Assembly: GCF_007667425.1 (NCBI RefSeq)
Contig: NZ_VDRC01000001.1
Location: forward strand, 2,231,062-2,295,061
Direction of reading: 5' to 3'
Length of the DNA stretch: 64,000 nt
From: Microbacterium sp. 1.5R
GTDB taxonomy: Bacteria > Actinomycetota > Actinomycetes > Actinomycetales > Microbacteriaceae
The translations under genes were made by a program, and so were the position numbers. How positions within the stretch are numbered: position 1 is the stretch's first letter; the number at the start of each line of letters is the position of its first letter. Below the pieces are notes generated by a model, which saw nothing but the letters and a program-made list of their open reading frames with translations, made no database searches and was not told the origin of the DNA. Shown in pieces: positions 27,702 through 36,773 of this stretch.

Positions 27702-28344
27702 CAGCGACGCATCCCGAGACCGCGCCCTGGGCATCGAGGGTCGCCCTGTCGAGCTTGACCTCGGCGGTCTCATTGCCGGAGGCGGGGCGCACGACGATGC
27801 ATGAGCCGTCGTCGACGATGGCCGCAGCGCGGGGCAGCCAGGCCTCGGTGCCCGTGACGAGCTGAGAGACGTCGAGAGTCGGACCGGAGGGGCCGTCGAC
27901 GACGATCACCTGATACGGCACGTCGGGTCCCGACCAGTCGGCGCGGACGACGTTGTCGGTGACCTCGAGCTTCAGGTCGGTCGCTGCGGAGCCGCCGGAC
28001 AGGCCGCCGAGGATGACGAACACGACGAAGGCGATGAGGGCGAGCAGGGTCGTGCCGACCGAGATGAGGAAGGCGGGATGCCGCCACAGCGGGCGCTGCT
28101 TCTCCGGCGCCTCCTCCAGCTCGGGGAGCACGTCGCCGGAGGTCTCCAGGGTGCGGATCGCGCCCGGCGCGATCTGCATGCTGGGGCGGGGGGTGTCCCA
28201 GCCGAGCTGTCCGTCGAGGGGCGCCGGGGTCGTGGCACGGGCCGCGGTCCACGGCACAGGCGCCTCGGTGATCATGGCGTTCGCCGGGCGCTCGGCGGCC
28301 GGGGCAGCGGTCTGCTGGCGGCGGGTGCGCGGGATGTCGCTCAT
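27685..28344 (-). CDS. Single-pass membrane protein of unknown function
   Basis: The protein has 219 residues. A cytoplasmic Pro/Ala-rich region of about 90 residues precedes one transmembrane helix (FLISVGTTLLALIAFVVFVI). An outer domain of about 110 residues follows, with two cysteines near its end. The outer domain (LKLEVTDNVVRADWSGPDVP) has the look of a fibronectin-like or Ig-like fold, similar in plan to the kinase's outer domain. It is divergent from the secreted-protein gene at 28419, sharing a 75-base promoter region, and is followed by the lipoprotein gene. Function is not known. Confidence 0.7.
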   Translation of the reverse strand: MSDIPRTRRQQTAAPAAERPANAMITEAPVPWTAARATTPAPLDGQLGWDTPRPSMQIAPGAIRTLETSGDVLPELEEAPEKQRPLWRHPAFLISVGTTLLALIAFVVFVILGGLSGGSAATDLKLEVTDNVVRADWSGPDVPYQVIVVDGPSGPTLDVSQLVTGTEAWLPRAAAIVDDGSCIVVRPASGNETAEVKLDRATLDAQGAVSGCVADAAAE

Positions 28345-28418
28345 GGATATTCCGAGATTCTCCGTCGTGGTCGGGCGCGTCTATCCTAGTCATGGCCTGT
28401 CGCCGACCCTGGAGTCCC

Positions 28419-29447
28419 ATGACCTCGACGCACCGACGCCGGCGCGGAGCTCTCGCTCTCGCCGTCCTCTCCGGTGCCCTGCTGCTGGGGTCGCCGCTCG
28501 TCGCGTCCAGCGCGCTGGCCGCGTCGGCCCCCGAATCCGGCGGCGCGGTCGAGGTGTCGTACTCCGATGAGAGCGAGATCCGCCCCGGTGAGGGATGGAT
28601 CATCGACTGCGGCGGCGTCGGCACTCTCGAGGGCATCACCGTCACCTGCGCCGAGGACCGGGTCCAGCTCGTCTCCGCCGGATACGACACCGACCTGGGC
28701 ACCCAGACGCTCACGGTGCCGCAGGTGTCCGGCGCCACGCGGCTCTCGATCGACTACCGGGTGCGGCTCGAACCGCCGCCCGTGCCGGAGGTCGGCGTCG
28801 ATCGTCTCGACCTCCCGATCGCGGTGGGGGAGCAGGCGCTCGTGCCGCTGTCGGCCCTCGCCATCACCTGCGCCGTCTGCACGGACGACGGCGGAGCCCG
28901 CATCCGCGTCGACGACCCGCCGCCCGGGCTGTCGGCCGGCGTCAGCCCCACGCACCTCGCGCTGCGCGCCACGACGCCCGGCGACGTGGTCGTGCCGCTC
29001 ACGGTGACCGATGACGCGGGGCAGTCGGTGTCGATCGAACTCACGGTCTCGATCATCGCCGCACCAGCCCCCACGGTCGGCGGCCTGCACGTCGTCGGAG
29101 ACGCGACGGCGATCCCCGTCGTCGAGCAGACCTGGGGCGACGATGCCGTGATCGTGTGCAGCACGCCGCAGTCGATCGGCCTCCGCTGCACCGCCGACGG
29201 CGACGTCGAGCGCAGCGGCACCGGCCCCGCACAGCTGCTCTTCCGCGTGGTCGCCGACGACGGCCGCTTCGCCTGGGGCAGCATCACCGACGACCCCGAC
29301 GCGGATGACGTCGCGCTCGCCGCTCCCTCGTGGGAGAGTGAAGCGCCGCTGTCGCTCGTGTCGGCTCCGGTCGACGAGCAGCAGGCCGACGACGCCGCGC
29401 CGCTCGCCGGTCTGGCCCAGCTTCTGGAAGGGATACCCGCATCATGA
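28419..29447 (+). CDS. Secreted protein with Ig-like repeats, upstream of the EssC-type ATPase
   Basis: The protein has 342 residues. The ATG at 28419 (CTGGAG just upstream) is preferred over ATG 28392, which lies only 5 bases after a -10-like TATCCT at 28382. A Tat/Sec-like signal peptide is clear: THRRRRGALALAVLSG, then LVASSALAA. The mature protein is beta-rich, with cysteines in pairs (DCGGVG, VTCAED; CAVC) and Ig-like or cadherin-like repeats. The C-terminus is acidic. It overlaps the ATPase gene by ATGA, so it is likely an exported component of the same machine. It has no recognisable counterpart among standard T7SS parts. Confidence 0.72.
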   Translation: MTSTHRRRRGALALAVLSGALLLGSPLVASSALAASAPESGGAVEVSYSDESEIRPGEGWIIDCGGVGTLEGITVTCAEDRVQLVSAGYDTDLGTQTLTVPQVSGATRLSIDYRVRLEPPPVPEVGVDRLDLPIAVGEQALVPLSALAITCAVCTDDGGARIRVDDPPPGLSAGVSPTHLALRATTPGDVVVPLTVTDDAGQSVSIELTVSIIAAPAPTVGGLHVVGDATAIPVVEQTWGDDAVIVCSTPQSIGLRCTADGDVERSGTGPAQLLFRVVADDGRFAWGSITDDPDADDVALAAPSWESEAPLSLVSAPVDEQQADDAAPLAGLAQLLEGIPAS

Positions 29448-32400
29448 GCCTTCGGCTGACCGTCGCCGACCGCCCAGGGGCGCCGCAGCCCGAGTCGTGG
29501 ATCGTGAAGATCGACGAGGCGACCACGATCTCCGAGATCGGCGAGTCGCTCGACGTCCCCGTCGACGAGCTCGCGCCCGGCACCGATCCCGCCTCGGCGT
29601 TCACCGCCACCGGCCTTCGCAGCGGTGTGGTGGTCCCCTCCCGCCGTCAGGTGATGCTCGACCCCGGCACGTTGCGGTTGGAGTTCGTCGCCGGACCGTT
29701 CGCGGGGGAGTCGGTGCCGATGTCCCCCGGGGTCGCCACGACGATCGGTCGCGGATCCACCGCGGCCGTCCGCGTGGCCGATCCGCATCTCGGCGAAGAG
29801 CACGCCTCGATCACGGTCTCCGGCGGACTCGCCGCCGACGGCTCGCTGCTCCCGGTGACCGCGCGCATCGAGCTGCTCGCACCCGACGCCGACCTCGTCG
29901 TGAACGGGTCGACCGGAGAGCGCTCCACGGACATCGTCCCCGCTGACCTCGTGCAGCTGGGCAGCAGTGTCGTCCGCATCGGCGCCGCCCCGGCATCCGA
30001 CGCCGACATCACGATCGACGAGGTGGGCACCCGGGCGTTCAACCGTCCGTCACGGATCCGTCCGTCGCAGGTGCCCCCGGTCATCCCGCTGCCCGGCGAC
30101 AAGCCGGAGGAGCAGGACGCGTCTCCGCTGCCGTGGCTGTCGGCGATCGTGCCGGTCGTCCTCGGCATCACGCTGGCGTTCGTGTTCCAGCGCCCGATCA
30201 TGCTCCTGATGGCCGCCGCATCGCCCGTGATGGTGATCGGCTCGTTCTTCGCGAACAAGAAGCTCGCCCGTCGCAAGGGGGAGCGCAGCGAAGCCGACTG
30301 GATCGACGAGATCGACGACGCCCGCAAGCGCATCGCGGTGCACGTGCGCCAGCAGCGACTCACGAGCTGGTACCACCACCTCGACCCGGTGTACATCCGT
30401 GATGTCGTGACCCGTCCGCTCTCCCGACTCTGGGAGCGCCGCCGCAGCGAGGAGGATGCGCTGCGGGCCCGAGTGGGCGTCGCCGATGTGCCGCTCGACG
30501 TGCGCTTCGAGGGCGGACCGCAGAAGGAGCGCCGCAGCGACAGACGCGTTGGCGTCTCCCCGTCACCGGTCGCGGTCGACCTCGCCTCCGGTCCCGTGGG
30601 CGTCGCCGGACCCGCCGACGTCACCGGCGGGGTGACGCGGGCCATGCTCACCGGCCTCGTGGCGCTGCGCTCGCCGCGCGACCTGCAGGTCGTCGTGCTG
30701 TGCGATCGCGATCAGGAACACGCGTGGTCGTGGGTGCAGTGGCTCCCGCACGCGCAGCCGGGCGTCGGCCCCGTGGCGCTCATCGGCAACACCGACCTCA
30801 CGCGCCGCGAGCGGATCCGCGAGATCGGCACGCTGCTCGACATCCGCATGCGGATCGGTCGGGATCGCCGCCTCGAGTCCGAGTCGCAGATCGTGCTCGT
30901 CGTCGACGGCGCCCGCCGCTACCGCATGCTCCCCGGCATGGTGACGATCCTCGAGCAGGGCGCCGCCTACGGCATCCATGTCATCGCGATCGACTCCGAC
31001 CGCTCGCGTCTGCCGGAGGAGGCGACCACGGTCGTCGTCGCCGACCCAGGCGACCCGCTGCTCGGCCGTGTCGAGTCCGGCGACGCCTACCACTCGCCCG
31101 TGCTGTTCGACCAGGTCAGCGTGGCCTACGCCGAAGAGATCTCGCGGGCGCTCTGCTCGATCGAGCACGTGCGCGGTGTGGGCGACGACGCGACCGTGCC
31201 CAGCAGCGTCCGCTACACCGAGCTGCTCGGCATCGACCTCGCCGATCCGCAGCCGATCATCGACCAGTGGCAGGTCGTGCCGCGGCAGTCGTACGTCGTC
31301 ATCGGCGCCGGCGCCGAGGGGGAGTACGCGATCGACATCGCGACCGACGGCCCGCACGCGCTCGTCGCCGGCACCACGGGTTCCGGAAAGTCGGAGTTCC
31401 TGCAGGCGCTGGTCATCTCGCTCGCGCTCGCGAACCGCCCGGACGCCCTCAACTTCGTGCTCATCGACTACAAGGGCGGTTCGGCCTTCGCCGACTGCGC
31501 GCGCCTGCCGCACACCGTCGGCATGGTCACGAACCTCGATGCGCGCGAGACCGAGCGGGCCCTTGCCTCGCTGGACGCCGAGCTCAAGCGCCGCGAGCGC
31601 GTGCTCCGCGATGACATCGGAGCGAAGGACGTCGATGCGGCATGGGAGAAGGATGCCGAGGCCGCAGCCCGTCTGGGACTCGCCCGGCTCATGATCGTCG
31701 TCGACGAGTTCGCCGAGCTCAAGACGGAGCTGCCGGACTTCATCAACGGCCTCGTGCGCATCGCCCGCGTCGGCCGCTCGCTGGGGGTCAACCTCGTGCT
31801 GGCCACGCAGCGACCGTCTGGTGTCATCACCCCCGAGATGCAGTCCAACATCAACCTGCGCATCGCCCTGCGCGTGACCGACCGCGCCGACTCGACCGAC
31901 ATCATCGGCGTGCCGGATGCGGCGCTCATCTCGGCATCCACGCCCGGCCGCGGGTACGTGCGTGCGGGATTGGATGCCGCGCCGGCGCCGTTCCAGACGG
32001 CGCGGGTCGCCGGCCTCCGCATCGGCCACCAGCGCACCACCCGCGTGCTGCCGCCCGCCGCCCGGTACGACTGGCAGACGGTGGGGCTGCCTCCGCGCTT
32101 CCCCGCCGCCGAGACGGCCACGCATCGCCCCGACCAGGACGACACCGACCTGCGCGGGCTCGTGCAGCTCGCCAACCAGGCCGCCACCGCCCTCGGCATC
32201 GAGCGCAGCCCGTCGCCGTGGCTGCTGCCGCTGCCCGACCTGCTGCCGCTCGACCGTTTCGACGAGTCGTCGGCCCCGGAGGGCGGCCTCGTGCTCGGCC
32301 TCGTCGACGTGCCGTCGAAGCAGAACCAGCGTCCGCTCGTGTGGAACGCGCTCACCGGCTCGCACCTGCTGTTCTTCGGCGGCAGTCGCTCAGGGCGCAC

Positions 32401-33781
32401 GACCGCCGTGCGCACCCTGCTCGCGCAGGCCGTGCAGCGCTTCACACCGGCCGACCTGCACATCTACGCGGTCGACTACGGCACCGGGGCGCTGCTGCCG
32501 TTCGCCGAGGCTCCGCACACCGGCGCCGTCGTCACCCCGCAGGATGCGGCGCGCCTGCCCCGGCTGCTCGATCGCCTCGGCATGGACCTGTCGCGTCGCC
32601 AGGCCACCCTGGCCAGGGCCGGCGTCGGCAGCATCGCCGAACAGCGGCGTCAGGTCGACGCCCGTGACGCCCTGCCGTACAACATCGTCGTGATCGACGG
32701 GTGGGAGCGCCTCGGCGCCTCGATGAGCGCCGACGACATGGTGCTCGTCCGCGACCAGGTCATGCGCCTGCTGCGCGAGGGGCCCGCCGTCGGCCTGCGG
32801 CTCATCCTCACGGCCGACCGGTCGATCTCGTCCGACAAGGTGTCGACGTTCATCGACACCCAGTACGCGCTGCGCATGCGCGACATCAACGACTACCGCG
32901 GTGCCGGCATCATGATCCGCGACCTCGCGCCGAACATGCCACCGGGGCGTGCCCTCTTCGGCTCCGAAGGCACGGAGGCGCAGATCGCCGTGCTGTCGGC
33001 GGATGCCGGGGGAGAGGCGCAGACCGCCGCCGCGCGAGGCATCGTCGAATACGTGCGCGGCCACTTCGGCCAGTTCCCGCAGCTGGCCGAGCTGCCGCAG
33101 CCGATGCGCGTCGACCCACTGCCCTCGCGCATCGGGCTCAGCGTCGTCCCGACGTTGCCGCTGCTCTCGGGGTCCACTGCCGAGACGCCCGTCGTCGCCG
33201 TCGGCGGCGACCAGCTGTCGCGCATCACGGTCGACTGGCCGGGGATCGGCGGCTTCGTCGTCGCGGGTGACCGCCGCAGCGGCAAGACCCACACCCTCGC
33301 CGCCATCGCCCATCAGCTGGGTTGGCACAAGACGCCGATGGTCATCGTCGCCAGGGAGGGGTCGATCCTCGCCGAGGTCGCGAAGAGCCACGGTGTGACC
33401 GTGCTATCGCCCCGCACGCCGGAGGAGGAGATCACGGCGGCACTCGCGCCGACCGACCAGCCGCTCACGGTCGTGGTCGACGACAGCGAGTCGATCAGGG
33501 ACACCGCGCTCGACCGCGCACTCGGCGGGGCCCGCGGCCACGCCCGCTTCATCGTCGGCGTGGGTGCGGAGTCGGCGGGGTCCTCGCTCACCGTGGCGCT
33601 GACCGAGGCGAAGAAGGGTCGAGCCGGCATCCTGCTGTCTCCGCCGTCGACCATCGTCGGCACCCAGGTGTTCGGCGTGCAGCTCGCGCGCACGCACGTC
33701 GGCCGCGCGACGCCGGGAAACGGCGTGCTGTTCAGCGACGGCTCGTACATGCCGGTGCAGGTGCCCGACCTGACGGCGTGA
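29444..33781 (+). CDS. EssC/EccC-like FtsK/SpoIIIE ATPase of type VII secretion
   Basis: The protein has 1445 residues. An N-terminal FHA-like region covers about 75-180 (TTIGRGSTAAVRVADPHLGEEHASI). Two transmembrane helices lie near 228-270, followed by a helical stalk. Three P-loop domains follow. D1 has canonical Walker A GTTGSGKS at 643-650 and Walker B with D754-E755 (IVVDEFAEL). D2 has GGSRSGRT near residue 979, with Arg in place of the Walker Lys. D3 has GDRRSGKT near 1274 and VVVDDSE. This is the plan of Firmicutes EssC, the motor that recognises and exports WXG100 substrates through the membrane. The WXG100 genes lie 2-3 kb downstream. The start overlaps the secreted protein gene (ATGA). 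Confidence 0.93.
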   Translation: MSLRLTVADRPGAPQPESWIVKIDEATTISEIGESLDVPVDELAPGTDPASAFTATGLRSGVVVPSRRQVMLDPGTLRLEFVAGPFAGESVPMSPGVATTIGRGSTAAVRVADPHLGEEHASITVSGGLAADGSLLPVTARIELLAPDADLVVNGSTGERSTDIVPADLVQLGSSVVRIGAAPASDADITIDEVGTRAFNRPSRIRPSQVPPVIPLPGDKPEEQDASPLPWLSAIVPVVLGITLAFVFQRPIMLLMAAASPVMVIGSFFANKKLARRKGERSEADWIDEIDDARKRIAVHVRQQRLTSWYHHLDPVYIRDVVTRPLSRLWERRRSEEDALRARVGVADVPLDVRFEGGPQKERRSDRRVGVSPSPVAVDLASGPVGVAGPADVTGGVTRAMLTGLVALRSPRDLQVVVLCDRDQEHAWSWVQWLPHAQPGVGPVALIGNTDLTRRERIREIGTLLDIRMRIGRDRRLESESQIVLVVDGARRYRMLPGMVTILEQGAAYGIHVIAIDSDRSRLPEEATTVVVADPGDPLLGRVESGDAYHSPVLFDQVSVAYAEEISRALCSIEHVRGVGDDATVPSSVRYTELLGIDLADPQPIIDQWQVVPRQSYVVIGAGAEGEYAIDIATDGPHALVAGTTGSGKSEFLQALVISLALANRPDALNFVLIDYKGGSAFADCARLPHTVGMVTNLDARETERALASLDAELKRRERVLRDDIGAKDVDAAWEKDAEAAARLGLARLMIVVDEFAELKTELPDFINGLVRIARVGRSLGVNLVLATQRPSGVITPEMQSNINLRIALRVTDRADSTDIIGVPDAALISASTPGRGYVRAGLDAAPAPFQTARVAGLRIGHQRTTRVLPPAARYDWQTVGLPPRFPAAETATHRPDQDDTDLRGLVQLANQAATALGIERSPSPWLLPLPDLLPLDRFDESSAPEGGLVLGLVDVPSKQNQRPLVWNALTGSHLLFFGGSRSGRTTAVRTLLAQAVQRFTPADLHIYAVDYGTGALLPFAEAPHTGAVVTPQDAARLPRLLDRLGMDLSRRQATLARAGVGSIAEQRRQVDARDALPYNIVVIDGWERLGASMSADDMVLVRDQVMRLLREGPAVGLRLILTADRSISSDKVSTFIDTQYALRMRDINDYRGAGIMIRDLAPNMPPGRALFGSEGTEAQIAVLSADAGGEAQTAAARGIVEYVRGHFGQFPQLAELPQPMRVDPLPSRIGLSVVPTLPLLSGSTAETPVVAVGGDQLSRITVDWPGIGGFVVAGDRRSGKTHTLAAIAHQLGWHKTPMVIVAREGSILAEVAKSHGVTVLSPRTPEEEITAALAPTDQPLTVVVDDSESIRDTALDRALGGARGHARFIVGVGAESAGSSLTVALTEAKKGRAGILLSPPSTIVGTQVFGVQLARTHVGRATPGNGVLFSDGSYMPVQVPDLTA

Positions 33782-33796
33782 TCCGGTCGCGCCCAC

Positions 33797-33863
33797 GTCG
33801 CAGATCCGCGTCCGCGTCGCACGTTCCCGGCTGAGGACTGCGACGCGGACGCACTTCTGCGAC
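33797..33863. terminator. Long hairpin between convergent genes
   Basis: The outer arms GTCGCAGA (33797-33804) and TCTGCGAC (33856-33863) and the inner 14-bp arms GCGTCCGCGTCGCA (33808-33821) and TGCGACGCGGACGC (33839-33852) are perfect reverse complements. It lies just after the EssC-like gene and before the stop of the reverse gene. No U-run follows, so it may be a bidirectional terminator or a dispersed palindromic repeat. Confidence 0.7.
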
Positions 33864-33874
33864 GCGGGTCAGGG

Positions 33875-34954
33875 TCAGCCCTCCGCCACCCAGGTGTTCT
33901 CGTGCGGCTCTCGCCGCCACTGCTGACGGGGTTCGTGCCACTCGCGCACGACGTCGCCGAGCCACACCGTCGAATCAGGGGCCCAGCCCGCGATCACCGT
34001 CGCGTACTCATCGTCCACGTCGATGCACCGCGTGGCGGCGGAGAGGTAGCCGAGCGTCGTGAGGTGCACGGCATCCCAGCGCTCGGCGATCCGCTCCCAG
34101 TCGGGGATCAGCCAGCGGCCGTCTCGACCGGTGATGCGGAACCAGTCGTGCCGCCTGGATGCGGTCGCCTCCAGCGGGAACTCCCGGCACAGCGCGGCCC
34201 AATCGTCGGCGGAGCGGATCTCCAGGATCCGGCCCGTTCCACGCACCGGGATGACGGTGGCGACCTCCCACCCGAGAGAATCCTCGACGAGTTCGAGGGC
34301 GTCGGCGATGCGTCCGCGCGACGTCGGGAACTGGTACGGCACCGACCACCAGTGTCCGGAGAAGTGCGCGTGCACGTCGTGGGGTCGCTCGCGCTCGGCT
34401 CTCTTCTCGTCGTCGTGGTGCTCGCGCGTCCAGGCCGAGAGCAGGTCGCTGGAGGGGTGTGTGATCGCGGTGCCGTCGGATGCCGGGCGCCAGTCGACCG
34501 TCCACTGCGCCGACGCCCACGGGGCGGTGAGGTCGGGGAGGAGCGCGACCAGTCTCTCGGCCACCGGACGGAGCGCGTCTCGGACCGACGGCAGCGCGGC
34601 GACGGCATCCGTTCCGTCCGGCTCTTGCCAGTACCGCGCGGCGTCGACGGTGGTGCGCAGCGCTTCGCGCGCGGATTCGGCGGTGAGGATGCCGGAGTCG
34701 ACCCGTCGCACCAGTCCGGCCACATCGGCCTCCGTGAAGGTCGGGTCTTCCGCAGGCTCGGGGTCGGAGCCGTCCGCGGTGAAGCGGATCAGTGTGCCGG
34801 GGCTGGGGTCGAGGCGGTGGCCGAGCCAGAACACGGCCTGGCTCAGCTCATCGTCGGTCGAGGCGGCCGCGTCGAGGCACAGTCGGCGCCCGCGGGGTCC
34901 GTGCAGCAGTTCGTCAGCGAGATCCGTCACGACGCCAGCTTGCCTCACGCGCAT
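33875..34954 (-). CDS. Soluble protein of unknown function, reversed within the T7SS locus
   Basis: The protein has up to 359 residues; in-frame GTG codons at 34933 and 34930 could be the true start since the ATG at 34954 lacks a good ribosome-binding site. It has no signal peptide or membrane helix and is rich in Trp, Asp and Arg. Segments such as HWWSVPYQFPTSRGRIADALE, WFRITGRDGRWLIPDWER and AGWAPDSTVWLGDVV suggest an alpha/beta fold, but I recognise no family. It is bracketed by related hairpins at 33797-33863 and 34958-35007, and its reversed direction interrupts the secretion locus. This could mean a later insertion or an accessory gene. Confidence 0.65.
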   Translation of the reverse strand: MRVRQAGVVTDLADELLHGPRGRRLCLDAAASTDDELSQAVFWLGHRLDPSPGTLIRFTADGSDPEPAEDPTFTEADVAGLVRRVDSGILTAESAREALRTTVDAARYWQEPDGTDAVAALPSVRDALRPVAERLVALLPDLTAPWASAQWTVDWRPASDGTAITHPSSDLLSAWTREHHDDEKRAERERPHDVHAHFSGHWWSVPYQFPTSRGRIADALELVEDSLGWEVATVIPVRGTGRILEIRSADDWAALCREFPLEATASRRHDWFRITGRDGRWLIPDWERIAERWDAVHLTTLGYLSAATRCIDVDDEYATVIAGWAPDSTVWLGDVVREWHEPRQQWRREPHENTWVAEG

Positions 34955-34957
34955 CGC

Positions 34958-35007
34958 CGTCGCAGATCCGCATCGCCGTCGCAGCTTCTCGGCAGGGATC
35001 TGCGACG
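34958..35007. repeat. Second GTCGCAGATCC hairpin element
   Basis: Arms CGTCGCAGATCC (34958-34969) and GGATCTGCGACG (34996-35007) are perfect reverse complements around a 26-base loop. The core GTCGCAGATCCGC is shared with the hairpin at 33797, so the two elements are related copies that flank the reversed gene. Confidence 0.7.
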
Positions 35008-35142
35008 TCGGTGTCGAACGGCGACGCGGGTGCCGTGAGTCGGGTCACCCGGAGGGCTCGAGCGCCCTCCGGCGGGATAGACTGACGCGGGCGCAGTGAC
35101 CGTGATCACCGCGCAGCAGGACCAAGACGGGGGATCAGTCGG

Positions 35143-35877
35143 ATGAGCACTCAGTGCCGTTTCTGCGGTGAGGCCGTGCGCCCGGACAGCATGTTCTGTC
35201 CGTCGTGCGGGCAGCTCATCGGGATGCCGGGCAACGCCGTGCCTCCGTTCCCCGGCGGCGCGACCCCCACCACGGCCGGATCGCCCGCTGAGCACCGTCC
35301 GACCGAGCCATTGCCGCCCGTGCCGCTCCCGGCGCCGCTCGCCGCCGAGCAGCCCCGACCGGCGGCATCCGCCCCCGCCGCGGCATCCGCCCCCGCTGCG
35401 CCGAAGCCCGCCGCTGCGCCGAAGCCCGCCGCGGCGCCGAAGCCCGCAGCGGCGCCGAAGCCCGCCGCGGCGAACGATGGCCCCGCCGCTGCCGCATCGC
35501 AGCCCGAGCCGGCGCAGCCGGCGGCCGAGGTCCGGTCGTCCGCTGCCGCACCCGCGGTGCCGACGACCGTGACCCTCCCCGACGGCCAGAGCCTCGGCCT
35601 CGATCGCGTGCTGGTGTTCGGCCGCTCGCCTGAGCGGGGAGCCGGCGCGTACCAGGGTGCGCCCGTGCGACTCGACGACCCGGCGCGGGCGATGTCGCGC
35701 GTGCACCTCGTGCTCGGCCCGGCAGCGGGCGCCGTCATCGCCACCGACCCGGGCTCCGCGAACGGCACGCTGCTCGACCGCGACGGGGTCCAGTACGCCC
35801 TGGTCGCCGGCACGCCGACCGCCCTCACTCCGGGCGACCGGCTGTTGCTCGGCGACGCCGTTCTACACATCTCCTGA
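35143..35877 (+). CDS. Zinc-ribbon and FHA-domain protein
   Basis: The protein has 244 residues; the ATG at 35143 follows a GGGGGATC sequence. Residues 5-23 are a four-cysteine zinc ribbon (CRFCGEAVRPDSMFCPSCG). A Pro/Ala/Lys linker of repeated AAPKPA units is encoded by an 18-bp DNA repeat at about 35398-35470. Residues 150-244 are an FHA domain (VLVFGRSPERG, ARAMSRVHLVLG, DPGSANGTLLDRDG). It is probably a phosphothreonine-dependent adaptor for the secretion apparatus. It lies immediately upstream of the promoter of the WXG100 genes. Confidence 0.85.
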   Translation: MSTQCRFCGEAVRPDSMFCPSCGQLIGMPGNAVPPFPGGATPTTAGSPAEHRPTEPLPPVPLPAPLAAEQPRPAASAPAAASAPAAPKPAAAPKPAAAPKPAAAPKPAAANDGPAAAASQPEPAQPAAEVRSSAAAPAVPTTVTLPDGQSLGLDRVLVFGRSPERGAGAYQGAPVRLDDPARAMSRVHLVLGPAAGAVIATDPGSANGTLLDRDGVQYALVAGTPTALTPGDRLLLGDAVLHIS

Positions 35878-35890
35878 CACCATCCGCCAG

Positions 35891-35908
35891 ATGGGGAGTT
35901 CTCCCCAT
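35891..35908. promoter_or_regulatory. Perfect 8-2-8 inverted repeat, candidate operator of the WXG100-toxin operon
   Basis: ATGGGGAGTTCTCCCCAT has arms ATGGGGAG and CTCCCCAT that are exact reverse complements around TT. It lies 78 bases upstream of the first WXG100 start, with a -10-like TTAGAAAGTA beginning at 35931. An imperfect version with the same downstream CG and the same spacing occurs at 8524-8541. Confidence 0.65.
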
Positions 35909-35985
35909 CGGCTCCGCACCCCCGCGCGTGTTAGAAAGTACCCGGACCTATTCCGCGGCGTCGCCGCACAAACAGGGGGTATGAC

Positions 35986-36279
35986 ATGGCTGAGATCAAA
36001 GTAACTTCCGAGTCGCTCGCAGGCGTCGCCAACCAGCTCGCGTCGGGTGCGACCTCGATCGAGTCGCAGCTCGGCAACCTGAAGTCGCTCGTCCAGGGCC
36101 TCATCGCCGGCGACTGGGGCGGCTCCGCCTCGCAGACCTTCAACGAGCTCTACGAGCAGTGGGATGCCGCTGGTCTCCAGCTCAAGGAGTCGCTCAACGG
36201 CATCAGCGACCAGCTCTCGAAGGCCGCGCTGGCCTACGAGGAGTCCGAGAACAACATCGGCAACAGCTTCCGTTCGTAA
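35986..36279 (+). CDS. WXG100 family protein (EsxA-like)
   Basis: The protein has 97 residues, the typical length. The helix-turn-helix turn is GDWGGSAS near residues 43-50, and helix 2 ends with the secretion motif YxxxE at Y84-E88. It is predicted to be a small helical-hairpin substrate or chaperone of T7SS, exported by the EssC-like ATPase as a dimer. The ATG at 35986 follows a GGGGG ribosome-binding site. It is the first gene after the palindromic operator and probably the most highly expressed of the locus. Confidence 0.93.
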   Translation: MAEIKVTSESLAGVANQLASGATSIESQLGNLKSLVQGLIAGDWGGSASQTFNELYEQWDAAGLQLKESLNGISDQLSKAALAYEESENNIGNSFRS

Positions 36280-36329
36280 GTCCGTTCAGCCCGGTGCGCC
36301 GGGCACGCTGATGTGAGGGGGGATGCCTC

Positions 36330-36773
36330 GTGGTGCAGTTCCACGTATCCACGCCGGCGCTGGGGTTCTCTGCAGCGTCGATGACCGGTGCGGTCGCGCA
36401 GTTCGATGCGCAGCTCGCACAGGTCACGGCTGCGGTGAACGCGGTCGTCGGGTCGACCTGGACGGGGAGCGCCGCCGACGCGTTCCTCGAGGAATGGACG
36501 TCCTTCCTCACCAGCGCGGGCGTCACACGCGAGGCGCTCATGAGCATCGCCGCTCGGCTGCAGAGCGGCCAGAGCACCTACGAGGGCAACGAGGCCCAGC
36601 TCACGGTCGCCTCGAGGTCGTCGAACGTCAACATCCGCGTGCCGGGGGTCGGGGGCAACAACGGCGGGGCCCAGGCGTCGGCCGAGCCGGCGGCCGCAGA
36701 GATCACCGAGGTGCAGGCCATGCCTGCCGACGTCACGATCGACGCACGCGCATTCAAGGGGGACACCGCATGA
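36330..36773 (+). CDS. WXG100-like protein with a C-terminal extension
   Basis: The protein has 147 residues from GTG 36330, with GGGGGG about 8 bases upstream. The N-terminal 95 residues form a WXG100 hairpin with STWTGSAAD at the turn and a YxxxE motif at Y84-E88. A tail of about 55 residues (Asn/Gly/Ala rich, ending in a Val/Asp-rich segment) follows. It likely pairs with a neighbouring WXG protein for export. The stop overlaps the next start (ATGA). Confidence 0.88.
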   Translation: MVQFHVSTPALGFSAASMTGAVAQFDAQLAQVTAAVNAVVGSTWTGSAADAFLEEWTSFLTSAGVTREALMSIAARLQSGQSTYEGNEAQLTVASRSSNVNIRVPGVGGNNGGAQASAEPAAAEITEVQAMPADVTIDARAFKGDTA

